NCBI RefSeq assembly: GCF_021245725.1 | Contig: NZ_JAJGSX010000020.1 | Coordinates: 1 to 64,000 of the forward strand | Length of the DNA stretch: 64,000 nt | From: Pseudonocardia sp. TRM90224 | GTDB taxonomy: Bacteria > Actinomycetota > Actinomycetes > Mycobacteriales > Pseudonocardiaceae | Reading direction: 5' to 3' | Part shown: piece after piece, positions 25,346-34,518 of the stretch | Position numbering within the stretch: the first letter of the stretch is position 1 | How the letters are laid out: each line of letters opens with the position of its first letter | Translations under genes and position numbers: made by a program | Notes under the pieces: generated by a model | Databases searched by the model: none | Told to the model about the DNA's origin: nothing | Seen by the model: the letters and a program-made list of their open reading frames with translations, nothing else

Positions 25346-25606
25346 TTACTGCTCGGGGCCGCCGGTGACGCGGGTCCCATCGGTGCCGGACGTGACGCGC
25401 GTTCCGTCCGGTGTCGAGGTGACCCGGGTGCCGTCGGGGATCGACGTGACGCGTGTTCCGTCGGGCGTCGAGGTGACCCGGGTGCCGTCCGGAACCGACG
25501 TCACGCGCGTGCCGTCGGTGCCGTCCGCGAGTGCTGTACCTGCACCGACCACCAGCCCGCAGACCACCAGCGCCGTTGCCACAGCGCCTCGTGTGAATCG
25601 TTTCAT
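25346..25606 (-). CDS. Small secreted protein of DGTRVT nonapeptide repeats
   Basis: An 86-residue protein. A signal peptide (MKRFTRGAVATALVVCGLVV, cut near ALA/DG at about residue 30) is followed by six units of DGTRVTS plus two variable residues (VP, TP, IP, TP, GT, then GGPEQ). The mature part is therefore only tandem 9-mers. ATG at 25606 is preceded by GGGGGAG. It is monocistronic, between the PPOX gene and a divergent LysR gene. No family recognised; a wall-associated or extended repeat peptide is plausible. Confidence 0.75.
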   Translation of the reverse strand: MKRFTRGAVATALVVCGLVVGAGTALADGTDGTRVTSVPDGTRVTSTPDGTRVTSIPDGTRVTSTPDGTRVTSGTDGTRVTGGPEQ

Positions 25607-25724
25607 CTGCTCCCCCGAAAGTTGTGCGAATTCACTTGCCGATTCAGCAGAACACGGTGTTCGGTCCGGGTCCAATGAATCCTCGATATGCACCCATAAC
25701 CGGATGCTATAAGTCCGGGTGACA

Positions 25725-26582
25725 ATGGATCTGAGGCTGCTCCGCACGTTTCTGGTGGTCGCCGACCTCGCCAGTTTCAGTCAGGCCGCACGGGCGCTGT
25801 CGATCAGCCAGCCGGCATTGTCGAAGCAGATCCAGGTGCTCGAGTCCGACGTCGGTGCCGCGCTGTTCGACCGCGGTCGGCACGGCGCATTCCTGACCGT
25901 CGTCGGGCAGGTGCTGCTGCCCGATGCGCAGCGTCTCGTGCGCGACGCGGACGCGCTCGCGCGTCGGGTCCGCCACGCCGCCGGTGGTGGGGTCGGCCGG
26001 CTCTCGGTCGGGTTCGGCCTGTCGAGCATCGAGCTGGCCCCGCGGGCCGTCGCCAGGTTCCGCCGCGAACACCCCGAGTGCGACGTCCTGCTCGACGACC
26101 TGCCGTCGCTGGAGCAGGAGGCCCGGCTGCGGTCGGGAGAACTCAGCGTCGGGTTCACGCGGCTGCCCGCCGACCCCGAGCTCGCCTGGACCGCGCTGCA
26201 CGACGACCGGCTCGCGTTGGCCTTCACCGGCGAGCGGCCCGAGACCCTCGAAGGTCGCGACCTCATCCGGCTGGCGAGGGTGAAGGGGCCCGGGCTCGCC
26301 GCCCAGATCGACCGCTACTGCGCGGAGGCCGGGCTGCGGCTCGGCACCCTGCAGGAGGCGCACGACCTGCAGACCGTCCTTGCGCTGGTCGCCGCCGGGA
26401 TCGGGGTCGCGCTCGTGCCGGCGAGCGCCGGCCGGATCGCGTCGGCGCCCGTCGTGCTGGAGCCGGTCGGGCACGAGGCGGCGGCGTGGCAGTCGGGGGT
26501 CGCGTGGCGCCCGTCCCAGGAGACCCCACTGATCACGAACTTCCTGCGCATCGCGGCCGAGGAGTGCGCGTCAGGCCAGTAG
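25725..26582 (+). CDS. LysR-family transcriptional regulator
   Basis: A 285-residue LysR regulator with the helix-turn-helix DLRLLRTFLVVADLASFSQAARALSISQPALSKQIQVLE cut across residues 2-40, and a C-terminal ligand domain. A GTG six bases upstream (25719) is an alternative start. Divergent from the DGTRVT repeat gene (118-bp gap) and convergent with the IclR gene, overlapping it by 12 bases. Its target is probably the divergent secreted repeat protein or lies elsewhere. Confidence 0.85.
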   Translation: MDLRLLRTFLVVADLASFSQAARALSISQPALSKQIQVLESDVGAALFDRGRHGAFLTVVGQVLLPDAQRLVRDADALARRVRHAAGGGVGRLSVGFGLSSIELAPRAVARFRREHPECDVLLDDLPSLEQEARLRSGELSVGFTRLPADPELAWTALHDDRLALAFTGERPETLEGRDLIRLARVKGPGLAAQIDRYCAEAGLRLGTLQEAHDLQTVLALVAAGIGVALVPASAGRIASAPVVLEPVGHEAAAWQSGVAWRPSQETPLITNFLRIAAEECASGQ

Positions 26583-27314
26583 CGGCGCCAGCCGGGTCGC
26601 GTGCTCGCGCAGCAGCGCGACCAGCTCCTCGTTGGGCTCGGCCACCCGGTTCGGCGGCCCGGCGAGCGCGAGCCCCGCGACGAGCGTCGTGCCGTCGGGG
26701 CTGCGGACGGGCACGGCGAGGCAGCCGCGGTCGGCGCGCAGCTCACCGCACTGCCGGGCCAGCTCCACCTCGGCGATGCCGGCGAGCTGGCGGTCGAGCT
26801 CGGCGGCGTCGACGGTGTGCTCGGTGAAACGGCGCAGGTCGCGCACGACGGCCCGCCACTGCGGCTGCTCGGCCAGCAGCAGCTTGCCCAGCGCGGAGGC
26901 GTGCGGGTAGCGCGCGATGAGCGCGGGCTCGGCCGGCGGGTGATCGGGGTCGGTGTCCACCAGCTCGACGTGCCCGGTTGCGAACGAGGCAAGGTGCACA
27001 CCCCACCGGACCATCCCGCGCAGGTGCGCGACGACGGCCCGCGCGGCCGTCGACGGGACGGGGGTCAGCGGCAGGGCCAGCCGCGCGGCGCGCCGGCCGA
27101 GCGCGAACCCGCGCAGGTCGGGCAGCCGCACCAGGTACTCCTCGTCGACGAGCAGGTTCAGCAGCCGGTACGTCGTGGCCTGCGGGAGCCGCAGCGCCGC
27201 GCTGATCTCCTTCGCGGTGATCCCCGGCCCGGCCGCGACGACCTCCTCCAACACGGCCAGCGCGCTGCGCACCGCACGCGGCTGGCGTCCCGAGAGCGGC
27301 AGCGGGTCGGTCAC
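26571..27314 (-). CDS. IclR-family transcriptional regulator
   Basis: A 247-residue IclR regulator: winged helix near residues 14-60 (ALAVLEEVVAAGPGITAKEIS, TYRLLNLLVDEEYL) and a GAF-like effector domain with the family signature GCLAVPVRSPDGT. GTG at 27314 overlaps the permease stop (GTGA), so regulator and permease are translated together. It probably controls amine uptake and oxidation genes on both sides of the promoter region at 28739-28989. Confidence 0.85.
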   Translation of the reverse strand: MTDPLPLSGRQPRAVRSALAVLEEVVAAGPGITAKEISAALRLPQATTYRLLNLLVDEEYLVRLPDLRGFALGRRAARLALPLTPVPSTAARAVVAHLRGMVRWGVHLASFATGHVELVDTDPDHPPAEPALIARYPHASALGKLLLAEQPQWRAVVRDLRRFTEHTVDAAELDRQLAGIAEVELARQCGELRADRGCLAVPVRSPDGTTLVAGLALAGPPNRVAEPNEELVALLREHATRLAPLLA

Positions 27315-28738
27315 GGCACGCGCGCCGGGTGGACGTCGGCCGCGGAGGTCTCGTCGTACACCCCGATCGCGGCCAGCCGGTCGGGATGGCGCAGCCGGAG
27401 CCACACGTACCAGCCGAGCACGGCGGCGAGCAGGCCGGCGAGCACCACCGGCACGGGCCCGTCGAGCGCGGAGAGCAGGAACGCGATGCAGGTCGCCGCC
27501 AGCGCGGGGACGGTCACCGCCGTGATGATCACGGGACCGGGGGTCAGCTCGCCGATGCGGCGCAGGAACAGCGGCGCGGCCAGGCACACCAGCAGGTAGC
27601 CGACGAGGAACCCGGCCGTCGCGATGGTCAGCAGGATCCGCAGCACGTCCTGGCCGGGGGTGCCGGCACCGAGCAGCGCGGCGGGCACCGCGGCGGCGAC
27701 TGGCAGCGCCACCGCGATCGCGATGTGCGGGGTGCGGTAGCGCGCGTGCGTCCGGCCGAGCGCCCGCGGCACGATCTTGTCGCGGCCCATCGAGAACAGC
27801 ACCCGGACCAGCGCGTTCGTGGTGGCCAGCGTGCAGGCGACGAACGACGTCGTGATCCCGGCGTCCAGCAGCACCGCGAGCCACGACGTGCCGTGCGCCG
27901 CGGCGAGCGTCACGACGGGCTCCGGCTGCCCGCCGAGACCGCCGTCGAACCCGCGGACCTGCGTCACGGCGGCCACGATCGACAGCAGACCGACCACGGC
28001 GGCCGTGCCCAGGACGGCCCGCGGCACCGAGCTGAACGGCCGGCGCGCCTCCACCCCGAGGGTCGTCGCGGCCTCGAACCCGATGAACGCGCCCAGCGCC
28101 GGCAGCACGCCCGCGGCGACACCGGCGAGCCCCGGTTCGGCGGCCCCACCGGGCGGCGCCGGCGTCGCCGTGGCGAGCAGCACGGCGAAGATCACGAGCA
28201 TCAGCGCGATCGACACGGCCTCCACGGCCAGCACGGTTCGTGCGGAGAGCCGCACGCCACGCAGCACCAGCGCCCCCGCCACGGCGGCGAGCGCGAGCGC
28301 CGCGGCGGCCCCGACGGCGGGCGGCGCGGCCCAGCCGAACCGGGCCATCAGCGCGTCGAAGTAGATCGAGGCGCCGGTGAGCGCGGCCATCACGAGCACC
28401 AGGTACCCGGCGACGATCGCGGCGCACGAGGCGAACGCCGCGCCGGGCGGGAGGCCCTTCGAGGTGAGGCTGTAGAGCGAGCCGGCGGCCGCCATCCGCC
28501 GGGTGAAGCTGCCGATGCAGGCGGCGACCAACACCGCGAGCACGGTGGCCAGCACGAACGACCACACCGTCGCCGAGCCGGCCGAGGTCGCGACGATCGC
28601 CGGGACCGTCGCCATGCCGGCGGCGGGCGCTGCGCACGACACCGACTGCGCGATCACCTCCGCGGGACCCAGGTTGCGCCGGTCGAGCCCGTGCACGGGG
28701 GAGCGGTGGCGCAGCGCGGCGAGCGGTCCGTAGCGCAC
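27311..28738 (-). CDS. APC-superfamily amino acid/amine permease
   Basis: A 475-residue permease with about 12 hydrophobic segments. The LGPAEVIAQSVSCAAPAAGM opening, GFEAATTLGVEARRP and FSMGRDKIVPRALG are typical of the APC family. GTG at 28738 has GGGAGGAGGG just before it, which decides the start over a longer frame. Divergent from the copper amine oxidase gene; probably imports the amine that the oxidase degrades. Confidence 0.85.
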   Translation of the reverse strand: MRYGPLAALRHRSPVHGLDRRNLGPAEVIAQSVSCAAPAAGMATVPAIVATSAGSATVWSFVLATVLAVLVAACIGSFTRRMAAAGSLYSLTSKGLPPGAAFASCAAIVAGYLVLVMAALTGASIYFDALMARFGWAAPPAVGAAAALALAAVAGALVLRGVRLSARTVLAVEAVSIALMLVIFAVLLATATPAPPGGAAEPGLAGVAAGVLPALGAFIGFEAATTLGVEARRPFSSVPRAVLGTAAVVGLLSIVAAVTQVRGFDGGLGGQPEPVVTLAAAHGTSWLAVLLDAGITTSFVACTLATTNALVRVLFSMGRDKIVPRALGRTHARYRTPHIAIAVALPVAAAVPAALLGAGTPGQDVLRILLTIATAGFLVGYLLVCLAAPLFLRRIGELTPGPVIITAVTVPALAATCIAFLLSALDGPVPVVLAGLLAAVLGWYVWLRLRHPDRLAAIGVYDETSAADVHPARVP

Positions 28739-28989
28739 GTCGCCCTCCTCCCAGGGGCCGTGATCGGGCCTGTGATCGGGCCTGTGATCGCAGGAAAGTA
28801 ACCCCGTGCACGCTGCGGTGACGAGTGGATGGGCCCGAATGAGAATCCCCGGCCGCGGATTCCCACCCGGTGAGAACGCGCGGCGGGGTGTTTCGCGGCA
28901 TCCGCGACGGTGCTTTGACGGGGCCCGTCGGGCGGGGGACGGTCCCGCACCAGGCCCGAGCACCGAGCCAGCCAGCCGGGAGGACGCCC
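28739..28989. promoter_or_regulatory. Divergent amine-island control region
   Basis: GATCGGGCCTGT is directly repeated at 28762-28773 and 28774-28785 with a partial third copy (GATCG). GAATCC/GGATTC (28843-28848, 28857-28862) forms an inverted repeat. Either could be the IclR site. The oxidase has GGGAGG a few bases before its ATG. Confidence 0.45.
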
Positions 28990-31005
28990 ATGACCACTCT
29001 AGAAGACCGCAACCAGACCGTGTCGGCCGCTACCCATCCGCTCGACATGACCACCACGGCGGAGGTCGACGCCGTGCGCGAGGTGCTGTCCGCGGCCGGT
29101 CTGCTCGGTGAGACCGTCCGGTTCGCCTTCTTCACGCCCGAGGAGCCGCCCAAGGCGGACGTGCTCGCGCACTCCGGCGGCACGCCGGAGCGGCGGTTCC
29201 GGGCAGTGCTGCTCGACCTGGCCACCGGCCGGTCGTGGGACACGGTCGTCTCGACGACGGCCCGCGAGGTGGTGTCGCAGCGCGAGCTCGACCCGCCGCG
29301 CGACGGCCAGCCGCCGATCATCGACGCCGAGTTCGAGCTGATCGAGGACATCCTCAACGCCGACGAGGGGTGGCTCGCCGCGCTGGCCGGGCGCGGCATC
29401 GAGCCCGCGTCCGTGCGTGCCGTGCCGCTCTCGGCCGGCGTCTACGACCACCCGGACGAGGTCGGCAAGCGGATCGTGCGCTCCTTCGGCTTCCGGCAGG
29501 ACCACGAGCGTGACCACCCGTGGGCGCACCCGATCGACGGGCTCGTGGCCTACGTCGACCTCACCGCGCGCGCCGTGACCCGCATCATCGACGTCGTCGA
29601 CGCTGGTCAGGACGCCCCGCCCGTGCCGGCGACGTCGGGCAACTTCGACGACCCAGAGCTCGCCGGACCGGCCCGCACGACGCTCAAGCCGATCGAGATC
29701 ACGCAGCCGGAAGGACCGTCGTTCAGCGTCGAGGGCAACCGGGTCCGGTGGGAGAAGTGGGACCTGCGGATCGGGTTCAACGAGCGTGAAGGCCTGACCC
29801 TGCACCAGATCTCGTTCGACGGGCGCCCCGTGGTGTACCGCGCGTCGGTCGCGGAGATGGTGGTGCCCTACGCCGACCCGGCACCGGTGCGGTTCTGGCA
29901 GAACTACTTCGACTGCGGCGAGTACATGTTCGCCCGCTACGCCGACTCGCTGCAGCTGGGCTGCGACTGCCTCGGCGAGATCCACTACCTCGACGCCGTG
30001 ATCGCCGACGACTTCGGCAACCCGCGGACCATCGAGAACGCGATCTGCATGCACGAGGAGGACCACGGCGTCCTCTGGAAGCACTCCGACCTGTTCACCG
30101 GCGCCCGCGAGACCCGCCGTCAGCGGCGGATGGTGTTCTCGTTCTTCACCCCGATCGGCAACTACGACTACGGCTTCTACTGGTACCTCTACCTCGACGG
30201 CACCATCCAGCTGGAGGTCAAGGCCACCGGGATCGTCTTCACCGCGGCCTACCCCGAAGCCGGCAACGACTACGCCACCGAGGTCGCGCCCGGCCTCGGC
30301 GCGCCCTACCACCAGCACCTGTTCTCCGCGCGCCTGGACATGACCGTCGACGGCGTGCGCAACGCCGTCGACGAGGTGCAGGCCGAGCGGCTGCCCATCG
30401 GCGAGGGCAACCCGTACGGCAACGCGTTCCGGCAGCGGCGCACCCGCCTGACCAGCGAGTCGCAGGCGCAACGCGACGCCGACGGGTCGGTCGTGCGGAC
30501 CTGGCACATCGTGAACCCCGAGGTCACCAACTCGCTCGGGCAACCCGTCGGGTATGTGCTGCTGCCCGAGGGCAAGGCGACGATGCTGGCCGACGAGCAG
30601 TCGTCGATCCACGCGCGCGCGACGTTCGCCAGCAAGCACCTGTGGGTCACCCGCTACGACCCCGCCGAGCGCTACCCGGCCGGCGACTTCGTGAACCAGA
30701 ACCCGGGCGGCGCCGGCCTACCGTCGTGGGTGCGGGCCGACCGCGCGATCGACGGCGAGGACATCGTCGTCTGGCACACCTTCGGCACGACGCACTTCCC
30801 GCGCCCCGAGGACTGGCCGATCATGCCAGTCGACTACACCGGGTTCACGCTGAAACCGGCCGGCTTCTTCGACCGCAACCCGACGCTCGACGTCCCGGCG
30901 ACGCAGAGCGCGCACTGCCACGGTGCCGGTGCTGATCCCGCCGGCGACCAGGACTCGGCCGACGTCCACGGCCCGGCGAAGGAGCGTGGTGGCGATGGCG
31001 ACTGA
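28990..31005 (+). CDS. Copper amine oxidase
   Basis: A 671-residue copper/topaquinone amine oxidase, which oxidises primary amines to aldehydes with release of ammonia and hydrogen peroxide. The cofactor Tyr is residue 392 in NYDYG. The YFDCGEY region supplies the catalytic Asp, and SLQLGCDCLGEIHYLD is a family signature. Copper ligands are HQH (in HQHLFSARLD) and the His of THFPRPEDWPIMP. Likely substrates are histamine, tyramine or phenylethylamine. No signal peptide. It overlaps the following permease gene by 11 bases. No aldehyde dehydrogenase gene is nearby. Confidence 0.95.
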   Translation: MTTLEDRNQTVSAATHPLDMTTTAEVDAVREVLSAAGLLGETVRFAFFTPEEPPKADVLAHSGGTPERRFRAVLLDLATGRSWDTVVSTTAREVVSQRELDPPRDGQPPIIDAEFELIEDILNADEGWLAALAGRGIEPASVRAVPLSAGVYDHPDEVGKRIVRSFGFRQDHERDHPWAHPIDGLVAYVDLTARAVTRIIDVVDAGQDAPPVPATSGNFDDPELAGPARTTLKPIEITQPEGPSFSVEGNRVRWEKWDLRIGFNEREGLTLHQISFDGRPVVYRASVAEMVVPYADPAPVRFWQNYFDCGEYMFARYADSLQLGCDCLGEIHYLDAVIADDFGNPRTIENAICMHEEDHGVLWKHSDLFTGARETRRQRRMVFSFFTPIGNYDYGFYWYLYLDGTIQLEVKATGIVFTAAYPEAGNDYATEVAPGLGAPYHQHLFSARLDMTVDGVRNAVDEVQAERLPIGEGNPYGNAFRQRRTRLTSESQAQRDADGSVVRTWHIVNPEVTNSLGQPVGYVLLPEGKATMLADEQSSIHARATFASKHLWVTRYDPAERYPAGDFVNQNPGGAGLPSWVRADRAIDGEDIVVWHTFGTTHFPRPEDWPIMPVDYTGFTLKPAGFFDRNPTLDVPATQSAHCHGAGADPAGDQDSADVHGPAKERGGDGD

Positions 31006-32530
31006 CGCCGCACCCACGCCCGGCGGGCCGTCCACCGCCGCGGGTTTCCACCGCACGCTCGGGATGCGCGACGTCATCGCGCAGAGCCTCTCGGTGATCG
31101 CCCCAGCGATGTCGGGCGCGTTCCTCACCTACCTGGCCTCGACGAAGGCCGGCGGCGCCACGCCGCTGGCGTACCTGCTCGGGACGCTGGCGATGCTCGC
31201 CGTCGGCGGGACCGTCGCGATGTTCGCCCGGTCCATGTCGTCCGCGGGGTCGATGTACACCTACATCACCCGCGGCGCCGGCAAGACGCTCGGCTTCCTC
31301 GGCGGCTGGTGCTACGCGGTGGCGTTCCTCGTGCTCGGCGGCGCGGTGCTGTGGGGCTTCGGGTTCTTCACCGCGAGCCTGGTCGCGCTGCTCACCGGCG
31401 CCGACCCGGCCTGGTACTGGTTCTCCGCCGCCGGGCTCGTCGTGATCGCGCTCATGAGCCTGTTCGACATCCGCGCCTCCACCCGGACACAGCTGGCGAT
31501 CCTGCTGGTGACCATGGTGGCGCTGCTCGTCGTCGCGGTCGCGGTGATCTCGATCGGCTCGCCGGCGGTGAGCGTGATCGACGGGACCACCCCGGTCGAG
31601 GACCCCGGCCGCAGCTTCGACCTCTCGGCGTTCTGGCCGTCGGCCGCGGGGGTCCCGTGGGGCGGGATCCTGTTCGGCCTCTCGTTCGCGATGCTGTCGT
31701 TCACCGGTGCCGAGGCCAGCGCCGTGCTCTCGGAGGAGACGCGGGACCCGCGGCGTGCGATCCCGCGCGCCATCGTCGGGTCGATCGTCGTCGCGGGCCT
31801 GTTCTACCTGGTCATCACATACGCGACGGCGATCGGGTTCGGCGTGCGGCAGGCGGCCAGCGACTGGCCGGCGTCCGTCGCGGGGCTGGCCGCGGTGGCA
31901 CCGAACGACGCCGTTGCCGCGGTTGTGCTGGCCTGTGCCGCGCTGGCGAGCCTCTTCTGCGCGCTGGGTGTGCACATCGCGGTCTCGCGGGTGCTGTTCG
32001 CGATGGGCCGCGAGGGCGTCCTACCGAAATGGCTGGGTGTGCTGCACCCGCGTTGGGGCACGCCGTGGCGGGCGATCGCCTTGGACATCGTGGTGTGGGT
32101 GCTGCTCGCCGTCGTCTCGCTGGCCGTCACGAGCAGGGAGAGCCAGGTCGCGCTGGCCGGCGGGGTGGACAGCGGCCTCACCGGAGGGGTCTTCCTGTTC
32201 ACGTTCCTCGCCGGCGTCGGCACACCGCTGGTGATGGGCGTATACCTGATGCTCGGGATCGCGGGGACGGTGGAGGGCCGGCGCACGGGGCGGACCGGTT
32301 TCACCGCGACGGGCGTGGTCGCGGCGCTGGTCGGGGCGTTGGCCGTGTTCGGCGGCCTGTACTACTCGTTCGCCCCGGCCGCGCCGGGCGCGGAGATCCC
32401 GCTGCAGGTGGCGATCGTGCCGTGGATCTGCCTCGTGGTCGCGGTCGTGGGTCTGCTCGTGGCGGCCTGGACGCGGTCGGCACGCCGGCAGGTGTGGGCC
32501 GACATGGGGCGGATTTTCGACGAGATCTGA
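30995..32530 (+). CDS. APC-superfamily amino acid/amine permease
   Basis: A 511-residue permease with about 12 to 14 hydrophobic segments: GMRDVIAQSLSVIAPAMSG, SMYTYITRGAGK, SFTGAEASAVLSEETRDP, FAMGREGVLPKWLG. ATG at 30995 lies 10 bases after AAGGAG and inside the end of the oxidase gene, so translation is coupled. With the divergent permease it brackets the oxidase, suggesting uptake of two amines or two transport modes. Confidence 0.85.
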   Translation: MATDAAPTPGGPSTAAGFHRTLGMRDVIAQSLSVIAPAMSGAFLTYLASTKAGGATPLAYLLGTLAMLAVGGTVAMFARSMSSAGSMYTYITRGAGKTLGFLGGWCYAVAFLVLGGAVLWGFGFFTASLVALLTGADPAWYWFSAAGLVVIALMSLFDIRASTRTQLAILLVTMVALLVVAVAVISIGSPAVSVIDGTTPVEDPGRSFDLSAFWPSAAGVPWGGILFGLSFAMLSFTGAEASAVLSEETRDPRRAIPRAIVGSIVVAGLFYLVITYATAIGFGVRQAASDWPASVAGLAAVAPNDAVAAVVLACAALASLFCALGVHIAVSRVLFAMGREGVLPKWLGVLHPRWGTPWRAIALDIVVWVLLAVVSLAVTSRESQVALAGGVDSGLTGGVFLFTFLAGVGTPLVMGVYLMLGIAGTVEGRRTGRTGFTATGVVAALVGALAVFGGLYYSFAPAAPGAEIPLQVAIVPWICLVVAVVGLLVAAWTRSARRQVWADMGRIFDEI

Positions 32531-32551
32531 GTGAGATCTGAGTGAGATCTG
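32522..32551. repeat. Triple 11-bp direct repeat over a stop codon
   Basis: GAGATCTGAGT at 32522-32532 and 32533-32543, then GAGATCTG. It places three in-frame-shifted TGA triplets at the end of the permease gene. The rest of the gap up to 32868 holds no gene and no strong palindrome; a ribosome site GAAGGTGGAAG precedes the next gene. Confidence 0.6.
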
Positions 32552-32868
32552 CGGGGCCTGTGGGGTGCGTGGGGTTCTTGCCGGAGGACGGTTCTGGTTA
32601 GGACCCCACGCGGCTCGACGGACCACTCTCCCAGGGTGGGCTGGACCATTCGGATGATCTCGAAATCACAGAGCGTGATGGGGTCCGGAAGGGCGCGCCG
32701 GGGGGACCTGCGCAAAGGGGGAATGGGCCACGCAGGGCATCCGAGTGACCCGGACGGTGGAGCTGAACCTGCCGTCGACAAGGCGCCGAGCCTCTGCTTC
32801 CATAACGGGCGATCCCGGCGGAGTGACTGATCCGGAACAGGCCGTCACCGAAAGTCGAAGGTGGAAGC

Positions 32869-34518
32869 ATGGCGACGCGAGCACGCGCTCGTGACATTCT
32901 CGATCGATCACGTGTCCTGCTCGACCGGTCGCGGGTGGTCGCCGCCCACCTGCTCGACCCGCCGAGACACCCCGCCCCGAAGGCGATCGAGGCCGCCCCG
33001 AGCGCGTGGGTCGGGACAGCGCGCAGCGAGTCGCTCGTCGACGTCTGCTCGAGCATCGCGCTGCGCGACCTCAACCTCATCGACTCGCTGCTCGCCGAGC
33101 TCGAGGAGATGGAGCGCAAGGAGGACGACAGCCAGCGGCTCGGGCAGCTCTACCGGCTCGACCACCTGGCCGCGCGCCTGCGCCGCAACGCCGAGAACCT
33201 GCGGGTGCTCGCCGACCGGGACGCGGGGGAGAGCGGCAGCGACACGATCTCGGTGCTCGACACCGTCCGTGGCGCGATGTCGTCGATCGACCAGTACGCG
33301 CGGATCGGCATCGGCCGGATGGCGCCCCTGGGTGTCGTGGGCTTCGCGGCCGACGACGTCTCCCGGGTGCTCGCCGAGCTGCTCGACAACGCGGCCAACC
33401 ACTCCCCGCCCGACGAGCAGGTGCGGGTCAGCGCGCACCTCACCGAGCAGGGCAGCGTGCTGATCCGCATCGAGGACGGCGGCATCGGACTGCCGCCCGA
33501 CCGCCTCACCGAGCTCAACGCCCGGCTGACCGAGGCGTTGCGGCTCGACGACGACGCCGTGCGGCACATGGGCCTCGCCGTCGTCCGCAGGCTGGCCGAG
33601 CGGCACAGCCTGAAGGTGTCGCTGCACCGCAGGCTGCCCAACGGCACCACCGCGACCGTGCTCGTCCCGCCGTCGCTCGTCACCGAGCTGTCGGAACGCA
33701 CCTGGTCGGGCGCGCAGACCGTCCCGATCAACGGTGGGCGCCACCGCAACTCGACGCCGCCGGTGCCCGGGCAGCGTGCGGCCGGGACCGCCTCCTTCGG
33801 CGCAGCTCCCTTCGGTGATGCGCCTTTCGGCGCTGGCACAGTCGGCGCTGGCACAGTCGGCGCTGCCAACAACACTGCGCGCGCGATGCCGGGCCCGCTC
33901 ACACCGTCCGGCCTGCCCCGCCGTGGCGCCCCGCCGCCCGGCCCGCCCGGCGCTCCCGCAGAGCCGGCCGTCCAGCCGGCGACCCAGACGGCACAGGCGA
34001 CGTCCTCCGCGCCGACCGAGGTCACGCCGTCCGAGATCGCGCCGGCCGAGGTTGCGGCCCCGTCACCCAGGCCGCGGCCGTCCGCACCGACCATCGGCGG
34101 CACCACCGCGAGCGGGCTGCCCCGCCGCGTGTCGCGCAGCATCAAGGAAGGCTCCGCCGGAGCGAGCGTGTCGGCGCCGGCACCCGTCGGGGACAACCCC
34201 GAAGACGACGGCCACGACAAGTTCCTCGCCGACCTCGGCGACTTCTCCGCAGGTGAGGAAGCGGCGCTCGCCGCAGCCGACCGGCCGGGCGACGCTCCCG
34301 CCGCCATCCCCGACAGCGCCCCCGACAGCGCCCCCGACAGCGCCCCCGAGCAGGCCCTCGAGCAGGACAACCCCGAGATCCACACCCCCGAAATCCACAG
34401 CGAGGACCACACCACCGGCGAGCAGACCGGCAGTGCCGGAGAGCACGCAGGTGATCACGGGGACCAGCACGACCAGCACGACAGCGAGAAACACGGGGAC
34501 GGGGACACGACGACATGA
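32869..34518 (+). CDS. cvnA: Conservon kinase-like ATPase (CvnA-type) without a sensor region
   Basis: A 549-residue protein. A histidine-kinase-like core runs from about 55 to 270: LDHLAARLRRNAENL (His99 in phosphoacceptor position), AELLDNAANHSPPDE (N-box, Asn174) and EDGGIGL plus MGLAVVRRLAERH. The usual CvnA N-terminal membrane sensor is absent, so the protein is soluble. The C-terminal 280 residues are disordered: two SGLPRR motifs, PDSAPDSAPDSA repeats and a tail rich in His, Asp and Gln that could bind metal. Its stop overlaps the next gene (ATGA). First gene of a five-gene operon. Confidence 0.88.
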   Translation: MATRARARDILDRSRVLLDRSRVVAAHLLDPPRHPAPKAIEAAPSAWVGTARSESLVDVCSSIALRDLNLIDSLLAELEEMERKEDDSQRLGQLYRLDHLAARLRRNAENLRVLADRDAGESGSDTISVLDTVRGAMSSIDQYARIGIGRMAPLGVVGFAADDVSRVLAELLDNAANHSPPDEQVRVSAHLTEQGSVLIRIEDGGIGLPPDRLTELNARLTEALRLDDDAVRHMGLAVVRRLAERHSLKVSLHRRLPNGTTATVLVPPSLVTELSERTWSGAQTVPINGGRHRNSTPPVPGQRAAGTASFGAAPFGDAPFGAGTVGAGTVGAANNTARAMPGPLTPSGLPRRGAPPPGPPGAPAEPAVQPATQTAQATSSAPTEVTPSEIAPAEVAAPSPRPRPSAPTIGGTTASGLPRRVSRSIKEGSAGASVSAPAPVGDNPEDDGHDKFLADLGDFSAGEEAALAAADRPGDAPAAIPDSAPDSAPDSAPEQALEQDNPEIHTPEIHSEDHTTGEQTGSAGEHAGDHGDQHDQHDSEKHGDGDTTT

